Of a DNA stretch of 64,000 bases, positions 18,455 through 27,970 are shown one piece after another. The notes beneath the pieces were generated by a model. It saw only the letters and a list, made by a program, of their open reading frames with translations. It searched no databases and had not been told where the DNA came from. The translations under genes were made by a program, and so were the position numbers. Source of the DNA: Mesotaenium endlicherianum (taxonomy: Eukaryota; Streptophyta; Zygnematophyceae; Zygnematales; Mesotaeniaceae); contig WELA01008653.1 of the NCBI GenBank assembly GCA_009602735.1, positions 120,698 through 184,697 of the forward strand, given 5' to 3'. Each line of letters starts with the position of its first letter. Positions within the stretch are counted from its first letter, which is position 1.

Positions 18455-20020
18455 TCAATATCCGAAATTCTGTTTGAGGTTCGGGTTAGATGAAAGTGCT
18501 ATGTTGGGGATGGGGAATACTACCCTTGAAGGATCAGAAGCAGCGGGTCTTTCTCCAACCGGGTTATTGAATACGCCATACCTGATCATGTCGTTCCTTC
18601 TCCAGGTTTCGAGATACAGCTCCCTTCCTCTTTCTGCCAGCAGCGCTGTAAGATCAACATTGGCCAGCAGCGGTGCATTCCTGCTGGTACGGATACTGTT
18701 TACAATAGCTAAAGGAGTTTCTGCATCGGTGCCGCCTCTTAAAATAGCTTCTGCTTTCATCAGGCGTGCGTCGGCCAAACGGAAGAACACATATTCGTTC
18801 TGGCTGCTCCATCCGCCATTGTTGATGGTAGAAGGATCCAGGGGATATTTCACGGTACGGATACCTTTTGTTTCAGAAGAGAAGAACAGGCTCACATCGG
18901 AGGTGAACACCAGCGGGTTTCCGCTCCTGTCTTTCAGGTTCACGATCGGGTTTCCGATCTTACCACCCTGGGGACCCTGTATCTGGCCTACCAGGAAACC
19001 TACATTACTTCCCACCTGATCGGTATAACCTGGCAGCGCCATTCCTTTACGCATGTCGCCATCGCTGAAGCTGTTGTAAAAATCAGCCAGTGTGGTAAAT
19101 CCGTTCCAGCCACTGGGGGCCTGCGCATAGTGGAAGCCCATGCAGGTAGCCCAAACAACGTTGATACCGCCACTGTTCTGGCGAACAAAAATATCCTCTG
19201 TTGATTTTGTGCCATTATCCCATCTGAAGTTATCCCAGTAGTTGGCAGAGATAGACAGGCTAGGATTAGCAGCAATGGCATTACACAGGCTGATCACTTT
19301 ATTCATATCAGCCACGTTGAATGTATACGGGCCTGCAGGTTTGGTAGGATCCTGCTTATACACTGCTTTGTTCAGATAAGCTTTGGCCAGCAGGAACTGA
19401 GCTGCTTCTTTCGTAGCCATATTCCGGTTGGTATGGTTAAAAGACGGCAGGTTTGGAATAACGGATTCCAGTTCACTGATGATGAAATCGATGGCCTGTG
19501 AACGGGTATACACATCAGGAATAACCGCAGCCGCAGCCGTTGCAGGCCTGTGTTGTACCTGTCCGAATAAGTCGCACACCACATAAGTGAAATAAGCGCG
19601 CAAAAACTTGGCTTCGGCCTGTGTTTGTCCGGTTGCAGTTTCCGCTAAAAGGGTGGTCTGGAACAATGCACCATTCAAGCCATTCCAGGTATCGTTGATC
19701 TGGTTGTGTGAACCATCCCAGGTATGCAGGTGCAATTTGCGCCAGGTTCCGAAGTCATCCCAGTCTGTACCGCGTGTGGGTCCCAGGATCTCATCGGTGG
19801 TATGTTCCTGCATGGCATAAGAGTTGCCCTGCCCTAATAATTGGTTCAGTTGCTCATACACTTTCGACAAAGAAGAAGGTGCAGGAGCGCCTCCGGCAGT
19901 GGTCGGCGCTATGGAATTGGGGTCTTTTATCTTGGTATCCAGCTTGGTACAGGACGTGATACCCACCAGTGCCATCAGCGTTACACCCGGAGCTAAGTAA
20001 TATTTGAATATATTTTTCAT
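18455..20020 (-). CDS. SusD/RagB-family nutrient-binding outer-membrane lipoprotein
   Basis: A 521-residue lipoprotein (leader ending ALVGITSCTKLDTK). The TPR-like helical N-terminal part contains AEAKFLRAYFTYVVCDLFGQV, a hallmark of SusD/RagB proteins. The C-terminal half has FFRLADARLMKAEAILRGGT and RGRELYLETWRRNDMIRYG, typical of the family. SusD proteins sit on the cell surface as the lid of the SusC barrel and bind glycans or other oligomers. It starts 24 bases after the susC stop, in the conserved susC-susD order. The ligand cannot be predicted; no glycoside hydrolase is in this operon, only FG-GAP/UnbV lipoproteins downstream, so the substrate may not be a simple polysaccharide. Confidence 0.95.
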   Translation of the reverse strand: MKNIFKYYLAPGVTLMALVGITSCTKLDTKIKDPNSIAPTTAGGAPAPSSLSKVYEQLNQLLGQGNSYAMQEHTTDEILGPTRGTDWDDFGTWRKLHLHTWDGSHNQINDTWNGLNGALFQTTLLAETATGQTQAEAKFLRAYFTYVVCDLFGQVQHRPATAAAAVIPDVYTRSQAIDFIISELESVIPNLPSFNHTNRNMATKEAAQFLLAKAYLNKAVYKQDPTKPAGPYTFNVADMNKVISLCNAIAANPSLSISANYWDNFRWDNGTKSTEDIFVRQNSGGINVVWATCMGFHYAQAPSGWNGFTTLADFYNSFSDGDMRKGMALPGYTDQVGSNVGFLVGQIQGPQGGKIGNPIVNLKDRSGNPLVFTSDVSLFFSSETKGIRTVKYPLDPSTINNGGWSSQNEYVFFRLADARLMKAEAILRGGTDAETPLAIVNSIRTSRNAPLLANVDLTALLAERGRELYLETWRRNDMIRYGVFNNPVGERPAASDPSRVVFPIPNIALSSNPNLKQNFGY

Positions 20021-20043
20021 GATAATTGTAGTTTTTCGGTTAA

Positions 20044-23000
20044 TTAAAATCCAACATTGATACCCAATGTAACGGTTCTTGGTTTAGGATAACCGGTATA
20101 ATCAAATCCACGGGATGGAACACCGCTGATCTGGTGGTCAATGTTGACTTCAGGATCCAGGCCTGAGTATTGGGTAATCAATGCCAGGTTTTGTCCTGAT
20201 GCTGTAACCGTCAGCGTTTTAATCACCTTGCTCTTCTTCATGTTGAATGAATAACCGATGCTGGCGTTGGACAATCTTACGAAATCTCCTTTCTCCAAAA
20301 ATCTTGTAGATACACTACCCGGGTTGATCGGGTTCTCGGGGCTATTCGCTACAGTATAATTCACATTGTGTGCTGTTTTGATACTTCCTTTCAGGAACAG
20401 TGCATTGGCTGTATTGTTGTACTCGTAGAAGCCACGCACTGCATTAAAGAAAATGCTGGCATTCCACCTGCCCCAGGTAAAGCTGTTAGTCAAACCTGCC
20501 AGGAAGGTAGGTAATGCGCTTCCTTGTAATTGATCTTTTCCGCCTGCTGCATACCTGGCATTTCCGTTACCGTCAAATCCTTGGAAAGTAGGCATCTTCC
20601 AGGTAAATAACGGATACCCATTGGCAAATGTTTGTGCATAAGCGCCGGACAATCCCTGCCCGTTCACCGCACCTGTATTTACTGTTACATTGAAGTCCTG
20701 AACCCTGTTCTTAATAAGTGACATATTATAACCGATATTCCATGTGAATTTACGGCCCTGTATAGCACTATAATTCAAACCCAGTTCCACACCTTCGTTG
20801 GTAACATATCCGGGAAGATTCACCCACCAGAAAGCCTGGGCAGAGAAGCCGCCCGGTGTGGGTGTATAAAAGAGCAGGTCTTTCCTTTTAGTATAATAGT
20901 AATCAATAGTGCCGGTGAGCCTGTTGTCCAGGGTAGCAAAATCCAATCCAACACCGGTAGTGGTAGATTGCTCCCATTTCAGATCGGGGTTACCCTGGTG
21001 CAGGAATTGCGTTTCAGGCTGGCCTGAGTTACCAACATAAGTCTGCTGCAGGTTCACCGCGTCATAGGCGCCGATACCATCCTGGCTACCCAGCTTACCG
21101 TAGTTGGCACGGATGCTGAACTCACTGAATATCTTGCCGAGGCTATTGGCTGCAAAACCTTCTTTCAGCAGTTTCCATTTGGCCGCAAAAGCGGGAAAAT
21201 AGCCATATTTATTATTGGTACCAAACTTTGAAGAACCATCAGCGCGCATAGTAGCTGTCAACAGGTACTTATCGGCGATGGTATAGTTGATACGACCGAA
21301 GTATGATTGCAGTTCATATTTTGTATAATCGGGAACAAAATTGTAAAAGTTCTTGAATTGACTATAATTCAGTGCAAACACGTCTGTAGCTTTCACCACT
21401 GGTGTGGCCAGTCCCCAGCCAACCTGTCCTGCATAAGTCGCTTCAGTGCTCTGGTAAGAATAACCTACTACGGCATTGAGCACCTGGTTGCCGAATGATT
21501 TATCATAAGTAAGGGTATGTTCAACCAGTACCGATTTCAGATCCAGGTTCTGTTTGGTTCCCCGCCCGTTACCTTCAATCTGGTTTCCGAGATCTTTACC
21601 AAAAACATTGTTAGTACCACCAAAAGCATTACTGCTTAAACGAGGGTCAGCAAAAGAAAATCTTTCACTGGTTGATTTGTCGTATCCGAAAGTTGCTTTA
21701 TAAACCAATCCTTTGATGAGCTCATAAGAACCACTCACATTCGTCAGGAAACGGTTGTTTTTATCATTATCATTAAAATAACTGAGCATTTCCGCTGGGT
21801 TCCTGTTACCATCCTTGGGATCGAAGAACGTTCCATCGGGATTGTAGATTGGATAAGTGGGGTTGAATGTGATGGCCGCTCCCAGCAGACTTCCCTGGTA
21901 TCCGGCGTTATTGCTCAAAGGTGGGTATTGGTTTTTAACCCTGGAGTAAGTTGCATTAATATCGAACCTTAATCTGTCGTTCAGGAATTTCTGCGTTAAG
22001 TTGGCTCTGACTGTTGATCTCTTCATCCCACTACTTTTGATGATGCCCTGAATATCGTCGTAAGAGCCACTCAATCGTAAAGCGGTTGATTTATGTGAAA
22101 AACCCCAGCTAAGGTTATAATTCTGGTTAATGCCTGTACGGTAAATCTGGTCCTGCCAGTTGGTGCTGTATCCTTTATCCACCAGTTGCACGGCTGCTGC
22201 TGCATCGGCAGGGTTGGTACCAGCATCGATATTCGCTTTTTTAACCGCCAATAAAAAATCCTGTGCATTCAGCAAATTGTACCTGGAAGCCGGTGTAGCA
22301 ACACCGGTAGATACACTGGCCTGAAAGCCTCCTGTGCCTTTACCGCTTTTGGTGGTAATGATGATTACACCATTCGCACCACGTGAACCATAGATGGCTG
22401 CCGAAGAGGCATCTTTTAATACGCTGATGCTTTCGATATCACTCGGGTTGATAAATGCAAGCGGGTTCCTGGGTGAAGAACTACCCAGCGAAGTGTTATT
22501 ACCTGTAGTACCTCCCGGGCTAATAGGTACACCATCTACTACATACAAGGGTTCCTGGTTGCCTCTGATAGAAGCAGATCCCCGGATATTAATAGTAGCA
22601 GCTGCTCCCGGTTCACCACTGGCAGGTGTTACAATCACACCCGGTGTGCGTCCCTGCAATAGTTCATCCGGAGTAGCAATCGCTCCTTTGTTAAAATCTT
22701 TTGCGGTCAGGGCTGCAACCGAACCGGTTGCATCTTTTACTTTCCGGGTACCATAACCGATTACCACCACATCACTCAGTTGTTCGCTCACGGAACCCAG
22801 GCTTACCTGGATCGAGGTCTTGTTTTCAATACTGACCTCTTGATTAGCATAACCTACTGAGGAGATGACGAGTGTTCTGGCAGATGCGGGTACATTGATC
22901 CTGAATGCACCTGTTGCATCGGTCTGGGTACCTGTCTTGGCCCCCTTAACAGTAACCGATACAGCAGACAAAGGGCTTCCATCTTTTCGATCTGTGACCT

Positions 23001-23097
23001 TACCAGTAATTGTTTTGGTTTGAGCCTGTACCAGGAAAGAGCATAGGCAGGCTAGTAACCCCATAAGCATGGGTTTGGCAAGCTTCGTAAAATTCAT
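20044..23097 (-). CDS. SusC/RagA-family TonB-linked outer-membrane transporter
   Basis: A 1017-residue protein with a signal peptide (to about residue 25, SFLVQAQ) and a carboxypeptidase-regulatory-like domain (about 30-105, ITGKVTDRKDGSPLSAVSV). A plug domain begins SDVVVIGYGTRKVKDATGSV, with the SusC signatures LYVVDGVPI and ISVLKDASSAAIYGSRGANG. A long TonB-dependent barrel ends in LGINVGF. SusC proteins import large ligands across the outer membrane with SusD as lid, energised by TonB-ExbBD. No sigma or anti-sigma gene is adjacent and no N-terminal signalling extension is seen, so regulation is not evident. It is the first gene of the operon and is preceded by the palindromic terminator of the upstream oxidoreductase unit. 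Confidence 0.96.
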   Translation of the reverse strand: MNFTKLAKPMLMGLLACLCSFLVQAQTKTITGKVTDRKDGSPLSAVSVTVKGAKTGTQTDATGAFRINVPASARTLVISSVGYANQEVSIENKTSIQVSLGSVSEQLSDVVVIGYGTRKVKDATGSVAALTAKDFNKGAIATPDELLQGRTPGVIVTPASGEPGAAATINIRGSASIRGNQEPLYVVDGVPISPGGTTGNNTSLGSSSPRNPLAFINPSDIESISVLKDASSAAIYGSRGANGVIIITTKSGKGTGGFQASVSTGVATPASRYNLLNAQDFLLAVKKANIDAGTNPADAAAAVQLVDKGYSTNWQDQIYRTGINQNYNLSWGFSHKSTALRLSGSYDDIQGIIKSSGMKRSTVRANLTQKFLNDRLRFDINATYSRVKNQYPPLSNNAGYQGSLLGAAITFNPTYPIYNPDGTFFDPKDGNRNPAEMLSYFNDNDKNNRFLTNVSGSYELIKGLVYKATFGYDKSTSERFSFADPRLSSNAFGGTNNVFGKDLGNQIEGNGRGTKQNLDLKSVLVEHTLTYDKSFGNQVLNAVVGYSYQSTEATYAGQVGWGLATPVVKATDVFALNYSQFKNFYNFVPDYTKYELQSYFGRINYTIADKYLLTATMRADGSSKFGTNNKYGYFPAFAAKWKLLKEGFAANSLGKIFSEFSIRANYGKLGSQDGIGAYDAVNLQQTYVGNSGQPETQFLHQGNPDLKWEQSTTTGVGLDFATLDNRLTGTIDYYYTKRKDLLFYTPTPGGFSAQAFWWVNLPGYVTNEGVELGLNYSAIQGRKFTWNIGYNMSLIKNRVQDFNVTVNTGAVNGQGLSGAYAQTFANGYPLFTWKMPTFQGFDGNGNARYAAGGKDQLQGSALPTFLAGLTNSFTWGRWNASIFFNAVRGFYEYNNTANALFLKGSIKTAHNVNYTVANSPENPINPGSVSTRFLEKGDFVRLSNASIGYSFNMKKSKVIKTLTVTASGQNLALITQYSGLDPEVNIDHQISGVPSRGFDYTGYPKPRTVTLGINVGF

Positions 23098-23180
23098 AAT
23101 GGCAGTTTTTGTTATTAAGCGTGTACAAATTACACATAATTCTCTGAAAATTAACTTTTAACAAAGAATTTTCAAAGAAA

Positions 23181-23208
23181 AAAAGCACAATATTAATATT
23201 GTGCTTTT
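23181..23208 (-). terminator. Palindromic terminator after the oxidoreductase gene
   Basis: A perfect 28-base palindrome (AAAAGCACAATATT and its complement) sits 47 bases after the stop of the minus-strand oxidoreductase gene. It is followed on that strand by a run of seven or eight T residues. It should separate the DUF1080/oxidoreductase unit from the susC operon; the susC promoter must lie in 23098-23180. Confidence 0.8.
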
Positions 23209-23255
23209 TTATACTGCCTTATGAATAATAAAGTGACAGAAATATTGTGATAAAA

Positions 23256-24611
23256 TCAGTATTTAAATACTTTACCGCCTGCCATTACCTCCTGTGTTTT
23301 TTCATCGAACGTAACTTTCATACCCGTATGTGCGGCTGCAGTGGTCATGATATTGGCAATAGAATGAGCATAACCTGCTTCCACCGACGCATGAGGCTGC
23401 TGTCTGCTGCGGACACATTCCATCCAGTTCCTTACGTGTGCCGAAGTGAGGCTATCTCCACCTGTATTGGCTGAAGTTGCTACCTTTTCTACTTTCTCCA
23501 CGAGGTTCATCTCGGGCAGCAGGTTGGGTTGCATATGCATGGCGCTGGCGGGACCGGCTTTCAGTCCCCCTTTGGGTGATACTTTATTGGTGATCAGGTT
23601 GAGCTCGCCACCGTTGGAATAATACATTTCAGATGGATTCTCATCACCATTGTGCATTCTTGAAGCGAATACCACCTGGAAGCCTGTGGTGGGATCGTTC
23701 TCTGGACCATAATCGAATACAGCAGTGATGGTATCCCAGTTGCGCCGTCCGTCTTTCCACTGGTATATGCCTCCATTGGCAGCTACGCTGCGCGGATGTT
23801 TCAGTCCGGAGAACCAATGCACAGTATCGATCTGGTGCGACATCCACTGTCCGGGTAAACCCGATGAGAAAGGCCAGAACAAACGATACTCCAGGTATTT
23901 GCGGGGATCCCATGCTTCATGAGGCCTGTTCAGCAGGAAGCGGTTCCAGTCGGTGTCTTCCTGTTTCAGTTGCGCCACCAGGTCGGGCCTGCGCCAGCGT
24001 CCCGGCTGGTTCACGTTCCAGGTAAGTTCTACCATGGTAATGGGACCGAACTTGCCAGCCTGAATAAAATCGGCCGCTGCCTGGTAATTTTTACCACTCC
24101 TGCGCTGCGAACCGATCTGTACAATCTTACCCGATTCTTTCACCGCTTTCAATGCCGCACGGTTGTCTTCCATTGTTTCGGCAAATGGCTTCTCCACATA
24201 CGCATCGCATCCTGCTTTTACCGCTTCGATCGCATGTCTTGCATGCGCGAAATCGGGTGTGCTGATGAATACGGCGTCGATATTCTTCATTCCGTATAAT
24301 TCTTCGTTGTTACGGCATCCCACAATATCATGCCCCATGCGTTCTTTCAACACCGCCATACCTTCTTCTCTTCTTTTCTTCCAGAGATCGGATACTGCCA
24401 CCATGTCGAAATTCAGTTCCTTGTAATGGTTTTGAAAACAAGGCAGGTGCGATTGGCGGAAACGGTCGGAAAAACCTACTACGCCCACTCGCACGCGGTC
24501 GTTGGCGCCGATGATATTGGCGTAACTTTTTGCACTGAAGCCCAGGCTGGCGGCATAAACGCCTGCTGTAGCCTTAGCTGTTTGTTTGATGAATGTTCTG
24601 CGGTTTGACAT
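23256..24611 (-). CDS. Gfo/Idh/MocA-family oxidoreductase, Tat-exported
   Basis: A 451-residue protein with a twin-arginine leader (SNRRTFIKQTAKATAGVYAASLG). The Rossmann part begins RVRVGVVGFSDRFRQSHLPCF and contains VDAVFISTPDFAHARHAIEAVKAG-type sequence followed by the family's EKPFAE motif, whose Lys is catalytic in many members. The C-terminal part is the alpha/beta substrate domain (GGIYQWKDGRRNWDTITAV). Such exported NAD(P)-dependent enzymes oxidise or reduce sugars or inositols in the periplasm, carrying a tightly bound cofactor. It lies 10 bases after the DUF1080 gene, and the pairing fits the 3-keto-glycoside pathway, in which an oxidoreductase makes or uses the 3-keto sugar. The exact substrate is unknown. 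Confidence 0.92.
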   Translation of the reverse strand: MSNRRTFIKQTAKATAGVYAASLGFSAKSYANIIGANDRVRVGVVGFSDRFRQSHLPCFQNHYKELNFDMVAVSDLWKKRREEGMAVLKERMGHDIVGCRNNEELYGMKNIDAVFISTPDFAHARHAIEAVKAGCDAYVEKPFAETMEDNRAALKAVKESGKIVQIGSQRRSGKNYQAAADFIQAGKFGPITMVELTWNVNQPGRWRRPDLVAQLKQEDTDWNRFLLNRPHEAWDPRKYLEYRLFWPFSSGLPGQWMSHQIDTVHWFSGLKHPRSVAANGGIYQWKDGRRNWDTITAVFDYGPENDPTTGFQVVFASRMHNGDENPSEMYYSNGGELNLITNKVSPKGGLKAGPASAMHMQPNLLPEMNLVEKVEKVATSANTGGDSLTSAHVRNWMECVRSRQQPHASVEAGYAHSIANIMTTAAAHTGMKVTFDEKTQEVMAGGKVFKY

Positions 24612-24621
24612 ATAAGTGTTT

Positions 24622-25974
24622 TTATTTCAGTTCCTGAATTTTGATACTTCTGAAAGAAACGTCATTGCCATGATCCTGCAACAGGATATGTCCCTCCGGC
24701 GCCATGCCGAAGTTAGGCCAATGCGCATATTTACTGCGGGCTACCAACGCATAGAAATATTGTGTACCACGCTTGTAGTCGAGCATTTTCCAGCCGTTCA
24801 GGTAATGCTCTACCCTTCCATCAGGATAAACAATTACCATACCGCGGTTCCATTCACCAACCTTTCTTCTGGCCCTGGGTTCTTTTATGGAAGGAATCAA
24901 ATCGTATAAAGAAGCAAGTGTTCTGTTGCCATCCGTACCCATCTTGGCATCGGGGTGTTTGGCATCATCCAGTATCTGGTATTCGAGGCCGATAGCTGAG
25001 CCTGTGTTGTTTTCTTTTTCGGTTACAAAATATTTCACGCCACTGTTGGCGCCTTCGGTGATTTTGAATTCGAACTGCAACACAAACGCGCTGTACTCTT
25101 TAGCGGTAATAATATCACCGCCATTGGTTGATTCTTTACCATTGGAACCCAGCACATTCAATGTACCGTCTTTTACTTCCCATCCTTTTTCGGGGAACTT
25201 GTCTTTATAGGCGCCTCTCCATCCATTGGTGGTCTTTCCATCGAACAACAATACTACATGGTTCTTTTTCTCCTGTTCCGACAAAGTATTGGGCAGCAGG
25301 TTCACTACGAAAGTATTATCGTAAGGAGTAGGCTTCAGGTTCCTGGTTTGTATGCGGATATTGCGCCAGCGGATCTGTTTGCCGGCTTTTTCCTGCTTAC
25401 CGATAGCGTGCACCTGTAAAGCGATGAAACCTTTGGGTGTCATATCATCTACCAGGCTGGCAGCCGCCATGCCATTGATGAAAGTGCGCATGGAATTACC
25501 AATGCATTCAATGCGGCATTTGTTCCACTTGCCTAACTTGAATGCGGCTTTGGCTGCCGGGTTGTAATCCAGCGGGTAGAGCCAGTCGCGACGGGCCTCA
25601 TCATAAATACCGGCCGTCCAGGCACGGGGTGAAGGATCGATCTCGAACTGGTAACCATGTACCCTGCCATTGTTATATTCCGGTTTGCTTTCACTGCGGA
25701 ACTGCACGCCGGAATTCATAACACTATCGAGTTTGAACTCGAATTCCAGGATAAAATCGCCATAATCTTTTTCTGTAGCCAGGAAAGAATTGGGTTCTCC
25801 CGATACGGTGGTTCCTACAATTTCTCCATTCACCGCCTCAAACTTGGCATGCCCGTTGAGCGGGCGCCAGCCTTTCAGGTCTTTTCCATTAAACAGGCTT
25901 TGCCATTGGGGAGATTGCGCAAAAGCCGAAGCGCTAAGAGCTATAGCGCAAGCAAGCAGAAGTCTTTTTTTCAT
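24622..25974 (-). CDS. Double-domain DUF1080 protein (3-keto-disaccharide hydrolase family)
   Basis: About 450 residues from the ATG at 25974, which begins a signal peptide ending ASAFAQ. It contains two DUF1080 (concanavalin-like jelly roll) domains. The first, about 25-215, has [16 protein letters not shown] and NSGVQFRSE; the second, about 240-450, has [17 protein letters not shown] and [13 protein letters not shown]1080 members include 3-keto-disaccharide hydrolases, which cleave oxidised disaccharides. The downstream Tat-exported oxidoreductase 10 bases away fits that pathway. It is divergent from the AraC gene at 26126, with about 150 bases between, making the AraC protein a candidate regulator. 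Tandem domains are common in Bacteroidota. Confidence 0.9.
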   Translation of the reverse strand: MKKRLLLACAIALSASAFAQSPQWQSLFNGKDLKGWRPLNGHAKFEAVNGEIVGTTVSGEPNSFLATEKDYGDFILEFEFKLDSVMNSGVQFRSESKPEYNNGRVHGYQFEIDPSPRAWTAGIYDEARRDWLYPLDYNPAAKAAFKLGKWNKCRIECIGNSMRTFINGMAAASLVDDMTPKGFIALQVHAIGKQEKAGKQIRWRNIRIQTRNLKPTPYDNTFVVNLLPNTLSEQEKKNHVVLLFDGKTTNGWRGAYKDKFPEKGWEVKDGTLNVLGSNGKESTNGGDIITAKEYSAFVLQFEFKITEGANSGVKYFVTEKENNTGSAIGLEYQILDDAKHPDAKMGTDGNRTLASLYDLIPSIKEPRARRKVGEWNRGMVIVYPDGRVEHYLNGWKMLDYKRGTQYFYALVARSKYAHWPNFGMAPEGHILLQDHGNDVSFRSIKIQELK

Positions 25975-26125
25975 AATAGCATCAAAAATTTGCCCGCTCA
26001 AGTTAGCAGTAATCGTGTGAAAAAGTATTCTTCCCGATTCACTATTCATTTACCTCTATATGCATGCCATTCCGCATAATTCATTAATTTTAATACAGCC
26101 ACCTTATTGAATACCATCGATTGCT

Positions 26126-26980
26126 ATGAGAACAGAATTTGAAACCGTACGTGCCGACGAAGGGAGCTCCTTCCGCCTGTTGCATCAGGTCTTACAGGCA
26201 GAAGATTATAGCTGGAGTTACCACTATCATCCCGAATATGAACTGGTTTATGTGGTGGGGGGGCACGGCCGCAGGCATGTGGGTAACCATTTGAGTTATT
26301 ATGAAAACGGCGACCTGGTATTCATGGGTAAGAACTTACCGCATTCCGGTTTTGGATACGGAGCCGTAGGAAGCCACGAAGAAGTGGTGATACAGTTTAC
26401 AGAAGATTTCCTGGGCGAGCGTCTCCTGCAAACGCCTGAATTTATTGCCATTCAAGCCCTGTTCTTCCGCTCCATGCAGGGCATTCATTTCAGCCAGTCT
26501 GTTCAACAATCCATCGGGAAAAAACTACGCCGTCTCCGGCAACTCGATCCGTTTAACCGGTTAATGGAATTGCTGCAGGTCTTACAAACCCTGGCATCAA
26601 CCCAGGAATACCAGTTACTGAATGCTGCCGGGCAATCGTACGACTTCAATCAGAAAGACGAAGTGAGGTTGAAGAAGATATACGATTATGTTACAGAGTA
26701 CTACCAAAAACCAGTCAATATCCGCGAAGTAGCCGATCTGGTTTCGCTTACGGTTCCGTCTTTCTGTAATTATTTCAAAAAAAATATGCGGCTCACTTTC
26801 ACCGATTTCGTCAATGAATACCGTATCAACCAGGCCAGCAAACTGTTACTGGAAGGCAGCAGCATTGCCGATGCCTGCTACGCGTGCGGCTTTAATAATA
26901 TTTCCTATTTCACCCGCCGTTTCCGCGACATCAAAGGAAAAAGCCCGGGGCAATACCGCAGGCTTTCCCACAGGGCATAA
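26126..26980 (+). CDS. AraC-family transcriptional regulator with cupin sensor
   Basis: A 284-residue regulator. The N-terminal cupin-like domain (about 10-100) has YHYHPEYELVYVVGGHGRRHVG with His and Glu residues typical of the sugar-sensing beta-barrel. The C-terminal pair of helix-turn-helix motifs spans about 185-282 (VNIREVADLVSLTVPSFCNY, then IADACYACGFNNISYFTRRF and KGKSPGQYRR), the classic AraC signature. It is divergent from the DUF1080/oxidoreductase operon and may control it. It ends 5 bases before the convergent serine-hydrolase gene. The family is certain and the target is inferred. Confidence 0.94.
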   Translation: MRTEFETVRADEGSSFRLLHQVLQAEDYSWSYHYHPEYELVYVVGGHGRRHVGNHLSYYENGDLVFMGKNLPHSGFGYGAVGSHEEVVIQFTEDFLGERLLQTPEFIAIQALFFRSMQGIHFSQSVQQSIGKKLRRLRQLDPFNRLMELLQVLQTLASTQEYQLLNAAGQSYDFNQKDEVRLKKIYDYVTEYYQKPVNIREVADLVSLTVPSFCNYFKKNMRLTFTDFVNEYRINQASKLLLEGSSIADACYACGFNNISYFTRRFRDIKGKSPGQYRRLSHRA

Positions 26981-26985
26981 CCCAT

Positions 26986-27882
26986 TCACTTTGCTTGTTG
27001 CATATAATGATAGAACAGGCCTGATACCACTGACATCGCCTTAGTGGCAGCGGCATCGTCTGCCAGTTGTTTCGACAATAATACCAGTACATATTGCTTC
27101 CCATCGGGCATGTATACAATACCCGAATCATGGTGTACCCCGGTAATAGAACCAGTCTTATGCGCCACTTTTATACCCGGCGGCAGTCCGGCAGGTATCA
27201 CGCTGCTGTCTTGCTGGTCAAGCAATACATCGATCATGCTTTTAGAAGCAGCAACGCTTACGGCTTTGCCCAACGACAGTTGTTCGTAGATCAGCATCAG
27301 GTCATAAGCGGTGGTCGTATTATTCAGTCCCTTATCAAAAGCTTTCTGGTCTTCCACGCCCCTTAACACCTGTATGTCTTTGGCTCCCATGGAACGCATG
27401 GTCTTTGTTACTTCTGCGCCGCTCACCATTTCCATTAAAATATTGGTGGCCAGGTTGCTGCTCTTGATGATCATTTGCCGCACCAGTTCTTTCAGGAGCA
27501 TTTTGGTTCCTGTTTGATGATACAAAGCCTGCTGGCTGTCGTCGGTACTGTCTAGCTTATAGGGGCTGCCATCCACTATGCTTTTGAATGCATTCTTCAC
27601 TGGTATTGAATCGTTGAGGGAGAACCTGCCCGCTTCAGCCTGTTTAAACACTTCAATCATCACAGGTGTTTTCATGGTGCTCGCCGCGTGGAACGATTCA
27701 TGTTCGTTCCACAAGAGGGTTTCGCCGGTGGACAGGTCCCTGAAAGCAACAGCAAAAAATCCTTTTTGCAGGGCGAGCGTATCTTTTACCTGCTGCATGA
27801 GTTGTTCGGGAGAAAGCCGGGACTGAGCAGTAACTGTTTCAATCATGGTCATCAATAATAACAAGAATCTAATCCTTTTCAT
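26986..27882 (-). CDS. Class A beta-lactamase-fold serine hydrolase, exported
   Basis: A 298-residue protein with a signal peptide ending ETVTAQ. The fold motifs are Ser68-x2-Lys71 (STMK), Ser141-Ser142-Asn143 in place of the usual SDN, and Lys242-Thr-Gly (KTGS). The omega-loop region (RGVEDQKAFDKGLNNTTTAYDL) is two residues shorter between its Glu and TTT than in TEM-type enzymes. It also has no Asn at the position corresponding to N170, so the deacylation water may be poorly held. It may therefore be a weak beta-lactamase or a peptidoglycan- or ester-acting relative, not an efficient resistance enzyme. It is monocistronic and divergent from the DUF4197 gene. Confidence 0.85.
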   Translation of the reverse strand: MKRIRFLLLLMTMIETVTAQSRLSPEQLMQQVKDTLALQKGFFAVAFRDLSTGETLLWNEHESFHAASTMKTPVMIEVFKQAEAGRFSLNDSIPVKNAFKSIVDGSPYKLDSTDDSQQALYHQTGTKMLLKELVRQMIIKSSNLATNILMEMVSGAEVTKTMRSMGAKDIQVLRGVEDQKAFDKGLNNTTTAYDLMLIYEQLSLGKAVSVAASKSMIDVLLDQQDSSVIPAGLPPGIKVAHKTGSITGVHHDSGIVYMPDGKQYVLVLLSKQLADDAAATKAMSVVSGLFYHYMQQAK

Positions 27883-27934
27883 ACTTCAATTTACAAAGAG
27901 AAATAGTATTTTGATCCCATTATCATATCAATTG

Positions 27935-27951
27935 GCATACAATTGGTATGC
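27935..27951. promoter_or_regulatory. Short inverted repeat between divergent genes
   Basis: GCATAC and GTATGC separated by 5 bases lie 20 bases upstream of the DUF4197 gene and 52 bases upstream of the serine-hydrolase start. The position and symmetry suit an operator, but the arms are only 6 bases and could be chance. Confidence 0.25.
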
Positions 27952-27970
27952 ACAACGTTAAAATCCAGTT

